Shown here one piece after another: positions 6,163 through 9,811 of a DNA stretch of 9,811 bases. The translations under genes were made by a program, and so were the position numbers. A model generated the notes under the pieces. That model made no database searches, had not been told where the DNA came from, and saw nothing but the letters and a program-made list of their open reading frames with translations. Within the stretch, counting starts at the first letter, position 1. Every line of letters begins with the position of its first letter. This DNA comes from Desulfobacterales bacterium HSG17 (GTDB lineage: Bacteria > Desulfobacterota > Desulfobacteria > Desulfobacterales > Desulfococcaceae), in the NCBI GenBank assembly GCA_030377945.1, contig JAUCGD010000110.1:1-9811 (forward strand), read 5' to 3'.

Positions 6163-7500
6163 CTATCCAATTTCAGCCATTGTAGACATAATGCTATCCC
6201 TTAAAATATCTACAATTTGATCAGCACCCGCTTTATCAGTAATTAAAGGAGGGGATAATATACATAAATTTTCATAAGGCCTGACAATCAGCCCTTTTTC
6301 CTGACAAAATTCATCCACTCTTTGGGCAACGGCTATATTCTCTTCTTCATTATCTGAAACCACGCATTCAACACAGGCCATTAAATAAAGGCCTCTAACA
6401 TCACCGACGATGGAAAGTTCCGTTAACGTTTCCAGACGTTTCATGAAATAAGCACCGACCTCACGGACGTGCTCATTTATTTTTTCACGTTTCATTATTT
6501 CAAGATACTTTAAGGCAGCCGCGCACGTCACCGGATGTCCGGAATAGGTAAACCCATTTGTGAAATAGGAGTTCTCATTGGCGAACTCGCCGCTAATGCG
6601 ATTAACCAGCTTGTCTGAAATGATGGCCGCACCCAATGGTTGATAGCCGGATGTGATTCCTTTGGCCACGGTAATAATATCCGGCACGATTCCGAAAACG
6701 TCTTCCGATGCAAAATTATGCCCCAGCCTTCCAAAAGCAGTAACAACCTCATCGGAAATATAAAGCACTTCGTATTCTCTACAAATATCCAATGTCTTTT
6801 TATGATATCCCGGCGGCGGGACAATCACACCACCTGAACCCATGATTGGTTCCGCAATAAAACAAGCCACTTTATCCGGCCCTATCTCTAAAATTTTATC
6901 CTTTAACTCGCTGACCTTAAGATCACAAAAATCCTCTACACTCATTCCATCGGGTCTTTTATATGGATTGGGGTCAGAGGTGGAATGAACAATATCGTCA
7001 ACATAATCAAAATAGCTTCGATCGCATTTTTTACCATTCAAGGAAGCCGCTAAATAAGTACTGCCATGATAGGCATTCTCGCGATAAATGATATGTTTCT
7101 TTTCAGGCCTGCCAAGACAATTGAAATAATAATGGACAAACCGAATCGCTGATTCAACCGCCGTTGACCCCCCAGTTGTAAATTGGAAGAAGTTCAAATC
7201 ACCTGGAGTAATTTTACTGAGTTCATTGGCCAATTGGATTGAGGGTGGACTGGTCATGGCGCCAAAGGGCGTATAATAAGTCAGTTGAAGACACTGGTCT
7301 GAAATCGCTTTTGCCATTTCTGGATTGCCATACCCCAGATTCACACACCACATACCTGAGATCGCATCAAGATATCTATTGCCCTCGTTATCAAAAACAT
7401 GAACCCCTTTACCGGATTCAATAATCATGGAATCAGCATCACTTCCTAAATCCGACCAGGGATGGATAATGTGCCGTTTGTCTTTTTCTATAAGATTCAT
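6163..7500 (-). CDS. Class III (omega) aminotransferase, putrescine/diamine type
   Basis: This is a complete 445-residue PLP-dependent fold I aminotransferase. The PLP lysine is Lys280 in VAKGITSGYQPLGA. Asp250 of the DEVVTAFGRLG motif pairs with the cofactor ring, GGSTAVESA (110-118) holds the phosphate, AYHGST (143-148) stacks on PLP, and FTYSGHP (317-323) supplies the second-subunit Thr. The closest enzymes I recall are the SpuC-type putrescine/diamine:pyruvate aminotransferases and beta-alanine:pyruvate omega-transaminases. The substrate is inferred mainly from the neighbours: a decarboxylase upstream would give the diamine and a PatD-like dehydrogenase downstream would take the amino-aldehyde. 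It starts 8 bases after the decarboxylase stop with AAAGG before the ATG, so the two are in one operon. Acceptor (pyruvate or 2-oxoglutarate) and exact diamine cannot be settled from sequence. Confidence 0.88.
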   Translation of the reverse strand: MNLIEKDKRHIIHPWSDLGSDADSMIIESGKGVHVFDNEGNRYLDAISGMWCVNLGYGNPEMAKAISDQCLQLTYYTPFGAMTSPPSIQLANELSKITPGDLNFFQFTTGGSTAVESAIRFVHYYFNCLGRPEKKHIIYRENAYHGSTYLAASLNGKKCDRSYFDYVDDIVHSTSDPNPYKRPDGMSVEDFCDLKVSELKDKILEIGPDKVACFIAEPIMGSGGVIVPPPGYHKKTLDICREYEVLYISDEVVTAFGRLGHNFASEDVFGIVPDIITVAKGITSGYQPLGAAIISDKLVNRISGEFANENSYFTNGFTYSGHPVTCAAALKYLEIMKREKINEHVREVGAYFMKRLETLTELSIVGDVRGLYLMACVECVVSDNEEENIAVAQRVDEFCQEKGLIVRPYENLCILSPPLITDKAGADQIVDILRDSIMSTMAEIG

Positions 7501-7508
7501 AATCGCCT

Positions 7509-8717
7509 TTAAAATATTAAATTTTCTGAGACCTGTCCACGCATGCAGTGATTAGACATCATTGAAGATGCATAGCCGCCGGCATTGATAAAAATAAGGG
7601 GGTCTCCTTCCTTGATTTGATCCGGCATCTTAATATTTTCTTTCCATACATCCAAGGATTCGTTGATGTTGCCCACTATCGTAACGGGTTTCATAATCTC
7701 TGTCTTTTGCTGATGAACAACAGGCTCACAGGGCAACCCATAAAACGCCGGTTCAATGGCAAGGTTAAATCCCCCATTCACCCCAATAAAATCCGTTTCC
7801 TGTTTTCTTTCGACGGTATTGACCTCTAAAACCAGAATACCGCTGTCTTTTACAATATAATCCCCTGGTTCAACACAGATGGTAAGTCCTTGATCCCCAA
7901 AATTGGATTTTATAATCGAAGCCCAGACATCCAAATCCAAATGTGCATCATCCACGTCATGGGGAACCCCCAACCCACCCCCTAAATTGACGGACTTTAA
8001 ATCTTTGACCTTGTCCACAAACCAGCGCGTCTCACCCAAAATCTCATTAAATATGGATAATTGATTGTTTAGATAGCCGCATCCCACATGGAAATGAATT
8101 GTATCCACGATGAAGTTATGCTTCTCGGCCAGCCTCAACGCATCATCAAACTGCTCCCTGTAAATACCGAACTTGGTCGTTTTATCACCGCTATATTTGA
8201 GGATATCATTATCCCTATAACCTATACCCGCAGCCGGGTTGACACGGATGCCGATTTTGCGATGGGAACAGAATTTGCCTAATCGTCTGATGGTGCTTAA
8301 GGAATCACAGTTCAAAGATACATCCGGATTATCGGCAATCAATCTTAGCTCATCATTTGTCATTGAGTGAGCCGTATATGAAATTTCACCCGGTTCAAAA
8401 CCACAAGAAAAAGCATGTAATAATTCACCGGGAGAGCATACATCCACACCACATAACCCACTATTTTTAATATACGTCAGGACAGGGGCAAACCGGTTTG
8501 CTTTTATGGCATAATAAATTCCATAGGAATCAAGCTGATTCAGGGCATTTTGGACCCGCTTGATATTTGATAAAATTCGTTTTCCACTATAGAAAAAGGC
8601 CGGTGTCTTGGTTAAACCAATTAAATCAGCCACTAAATTCCCTGAAAAAAACAAATCCCCATCTTTATAGCAAAGGTCATCTCTCTCCCACCACAAGCTT
8701 TCTTTTGGTGGGATCAT
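7509..8717 (-). CDS. Fold III PLP amino acid decarboxylase (LysA/ODC-like), substrate unknown
   Basis: This 402-residue enzyme has an N-terminal alanine-racemase-like barrel and a C-terminal beta domain. The PLP lysine is Lys72 in YYAIKANR. HFHVGCG (208-214), the phosphate-binding GGG (246-248) and EPGD (283-286) follow, and the last part has Tyr382 in AGGYASSM. It has the LysA (diaminopimelate decarboxylase) layout, but two substrate-site motifs differ. EPGR is EPGD (Asp286), and the catalytic C-E-S-x-D box reads NINESLD, with Asn352 where LysA and ODC use Cys. It therefore probably does not decarboxylate diaminopimelate. A lysine, ornithine or N-methylated analogue is plausible from context. 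The ATG at 8717 overlaps the SET stop as ATGA, with AAAGGAAG 5 bases upstream. The GTG at 8723 has no room for a ribosome binding site. Confidence 0.85.
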   Translation of the reverse strand: MIPPKESLWWERDDLCYKDGDLFFSGNLVADLIGLTKTPAFFYSGKRILSNIKRVQNALNQLDSYGIYYAIKANRFAPVLTYIKNSGLCGVDVCSPGELLHAFSCGFEPGEISYTAHSMTNDELRLIADNPDVSLNCDSLSTIRRLGKFCSHRKIGIRVNPAAGIGYRDNDILKYSGDKTTKFGIYREQFDDALRLAEKHNFIVDTIHFHVGCGYLNNQLSIFNEILGETRWFVDKVKDLKSVNLGGGLGVPHDVDDAHLDLDVWASIIKSNFGDQGLTICVEPGDYIVKDSGILVLEVNTVERKQETDFIGVNGGFNLAIEPAFYGLPCEPVVHQQKTEIMKPVTIVGNINESLDVWKENIKMPDQIKEGDPLIFINAGGYASSMMSNHCMRGQVSENLIF

Positions 8718-9184
8718 CCACACTTCCTTTCAAGGTCGTGAAGATATTTCTGGCCTAATTCATTGATGGGTTCTTTTCGACCCGTCACCCATGCCCGACA
8801 GTTCATAGCACCACATACACAAGGAAATTGTTTGAATAATATATCTTCTGTTGAGGCATAATCCATTGTTAAAGCAGTTCCTTTTTCAATATCCTGCAAC
8901 GCCCAAATTTCAAGCTTATTCATATCTAAAAATACAAGTGGATCACACGAGTGCAACAAAAGTCCTGAAAAGTGGGGGTCATAGAGATGAAGGTACGGTG
9001 TAATTTGAAGGGTATGTTGAAGAATATAGGGCACCGTAATACCGGTCATTCTTGAAACCATATCACCCTTTTTAAAATGCCGTTTTACATAAATGCCGTT
9101 TCCTTTGGTTGTGCAATGGTTAATCGTGAAATCATCTGTACTCGGATAGTCCTTGTTACCTTCCAACTCATATGGATAAATCAT
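8714..9184 (-). CDS. Small bacterial SET-domain methyltransferase
   Basis: This 156-residue protein is almost nothing but a SET domain. KGNGIYVKRHFKKGDMV (27-43) is the SET-N strand pair, LLHSCDP (76-82) corresponds to the S-adenosylmethionine-binding NHSCxPN motif (the usual Asn is Leu77), ALQDIEKGTALTMDY (95-109) carries the catalytic Tyr109, and a post-SET cluster CVCGAMNC (122-129) would bind zinc with a further Cys. SET enzymes methylate lysine side-chain amines, nearly always in proteins. Here the gene is coupled by a 4-base overlap to an amino acid decarboxylase and follows metK, so a metabolite or a partner enzyme is a possible target. The ATG at 9184 is chosen over a TTG at 9196 because AGAGG (9189-9193) precedes it. 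There is no signal peptide, so it is cytoplasmic. Confidence 0.85.
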   Translation of the reverse strand: MIYPYELEGNKDYPSTDDFTINHCTTKGNGIYVKRHFKKGDMVSRMTGITVPYILQHTLQITPYLHLYDPHFSGLLLHSCDPLVFLDMNKLEIWALQDIEKGTALTMDYASTEDILFKQFPCVCGAMNCRAWVTGRKEPINELGQKYLHDLERKCG

Positions 9185-9202
9185 GGTACCTCTCAATTTA
9201 AG

Positions 9203-9319
9203 TTATATAATCCACTGTGCCGTGGACATCGCATCTAAATTCTGGGCCACCTGATCGACGATCAGCGAGCCAGTACCGGCGATCACGGCAGGGCGATTGT
9301 CTATACTTATGCCACACGC
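9203..9319 (-). other. Protein-like minus-one frame after metK
   Basis: Immediately downstream of the A8 run in metK, the -1 frame stays open for 38 codons to a TAA at 9203-9205. It reads smoothly as protein (for example NRPAVIAGTGSLIVDQVAQN, then LDAMSTAQWII). The base composition matches metK more than the A/T-richer SET gene. It could be the extension made by a -1 ribosomal frameshift, a remnant of a former neighbouring gene, or chance. I do not recognise the sequence. Confidence 0.35.
9251..9265. repeat. Near-perfect palindrome between metK and SET gene
   Basis: CTGATCGACGATCAG has 7-base arms around one base. There is no T run beside it, so it does not look like an intrinsic terminator. 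It could be a protein site, or a weak hairpin (6-base stem, 3-base loop) in the transcript between metK and the SET gene. Confidence 0.4.
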
Positions 9320-9811
9320 TTTTTTTTCGTGCCAAGCGCATCCCGCAGGTCTTGCGCCTTATCAGCCTGCTCCCAGGGGAAGATGTCCCTGCCGAAGTGA
9401 CCGGTCACTGAAGTATCCCGGTAGCTCCAACCATCCGGTTTTGTCAGCCTAAGATCTTGAATAATCGACGCCGGACGAAAATCAAAAATATCCCCTGATT
9501 CCAGCACATTCTGAATGTCCTCTTCCTTCACGTTCCCTGTGCCAAAGGTGTCCACATTAATGCTGAGCGGCGTCGAAACACCAATGGCATAGGCAACCTG
9601 AATTTCGCATTTCTCAGCCAGGCCGGCCGCAACGATGTTTTTGGCGGCATATCGGGCGTAGTAAGCGGCTGAACGATCGACCTTGGACGGATCCTTACCG
9701 CTGAAAGCACCGCCTCCATGGCAACCCACACCACCATAGGTGTCTACAATAATTTTTCTACCCGTTAACCCTGCGTCGCCATGGGGACCGCCAATCACAA
9801 ATTTACCGGTT
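9307..9811 (-). CDS. metK: S-adenosylmethionine synthetase, C-terminal part (cut by window edge)
   Basis: The last 167 residues of MetK are visible; the start lies beyond 9811. MetK makes S-adenosylmethionine from ATP and methionine in the cytoplasm. The family signatures are clear: [16 protein letters not shown] at the left of the visible part, the P-loop-like [19 protein letters not shown] with the Lys and Asp that contact ATP and phosphate, AYAIGV, TFGTG and the terminal [11 protein letters not shown]. The end is slightly unusual: after the usual ALG it adds TKKKRVA, coded over a run of eight A (9320-9327 on the plus strand). The reading frame ends 122 bases before the SET start, with no strong promoter or terminator between, so metK and the SET operon may be co-transcribed. 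The base composition is visibly more G/C-rich than in the genes to the left. Confidence 0.95.
   Translation of the reverse strand, partial: TGKFVIGGPHGDAGLTGRKIIVDTYGGVGCHGGGAFSGKDPSKVDRSAAYYARYAAKNIVAAGLAEKCEIQVAYAIGVSTPLSINVDTFGTGNVKEEDIQNVLESGDIFDFRPASIIQDLRLTKPDGWSYRDTSVTGHFGRDIFPWEQADKAQDLRDALGTKKKRVA
9319..9325 (-). other. dnaX-type slippery heptamer A AAA AAG in metK
   Basis: In the metK frame the codons read ACG AAA AAA AAG CGT, placing the heptamer A AAA AAG in the phase that allows simultaneous -1 slippage, as in E. coli dnaX. Four codons later the zero frame ends, while the -1 frame is open for 38 codons. A GGGA about 14 bases upstream could act as an internal Shine-Dalgarno. No strong stem-loop is seen right after the site. 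Confidence 0.35.

Noticed and set aside
6528..6824. 98-codon minus-strand frame inside the aminotransferase
   Set aside because: It overlaps the aminotransferase PLP-binding region in another frame and has no recognisable features.
7509..8717. Annotation as diaminopimelate decarboxylase lysA
   Set aside because: The fold matches, but the catalytic Cys box and the EPGR motif are changed and the neighbours are amine-catabolism genes, so lysA would be misleading.
9528..9737. 69-codon minus frame inside metK
   Set aside because: It is a shadow of the clear MetK reading frame.
2172..9811. Bacterial microcompartment locus suggested by PduL
   Set aside because: No shell protein genes and no encapsulation peptide on PduL, which is internal to a fusion. 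The nearby aldehyde dehydrogenase is of PatD type, not the CoA-acylating type.
1..9811. CRISPR array, tRNA or rRNA genes
   Set aside because: No regularly spaced repeats, cloverleaf with CCA-type ends or rRNA signatures were found on either strand.

Overview
The window looks like a chromosomal stretch from an anaerobic Desulfobacterota-type bacterium (a Desulfobacterales-like sulfate reducer or relative). This is an inference from the style of the proteins, namely a PduL-type phosphotransacylase fused to acetate kinase, class III aminotransferase and PatD-like genes, and decayed transposase-like debris. It is not proven by any marker gene. There is no rRNA, tRNA or CRISPR array.

Layout. Positions 1-367 hold what looks like decayed minus-strand coding sequence. 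A plus-strand cluster follows: a MarR-family repressor (469-978) behind a promoter carrying two matching inverted-repeat operators, an unrecognised 74-residue protein (1046-1270) and a DUF2938-type membrane protein (1303-1791). Positions 1792-2171 are gene-poor and carry fragments resembling the end of a transposase helix-turn-helix. Everything to the right is on the minus strand, read right to left: the 3' part of metK (9307-9811, cut by the window edge), a small SET-domain methyltransferase (8714-9184), a LysA/ornithine-decarboxylase-like fold III PLP enzyme (7509-8717, ATGA overlap with the SET gene), a class III aminotransferase (6163-7500, 8 bases further on), a PatD-like aminoaldehyde dehydrogenase (4679-6088), and finally a 773-residue protein joining a cyclic-nucleotide-binding-like domain, a full acetate kinase and a full PduL phosphotransacylase in one chain (2172-4493).

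How the genes may work together. Decarboxylase, aminotransferase and aldehyde dehydrogenase form a textbook order for turning a basic amino acid (lysine, ornithine or a methylated form) into a diamine, an amino-aldehyde and an omega-amino acid. The SET gene is translationally coupled to the decarboxylase and follows metK, the source of S-adenosylmethionine. This raises the possibility that the substrate is N-methylated, so that the end product is a betaine such as delta-valerobetaine or gamma-butyrobetaine, or a methylated omega-amino acid. That is a hypothesis. The CNB-AckA-PduL fusion would interconvert acyl-CoA and free acid through acyl phosphate. Its PduL part keeps all its metal ligands, but its kinase part has lost several residues normally essential, so it may be regulatory or altered in activity.

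The two features most worth a second look are the metK-SET-decarboxylase-aminotransferase-dehydrogenase cassette and the three-domain fusion.
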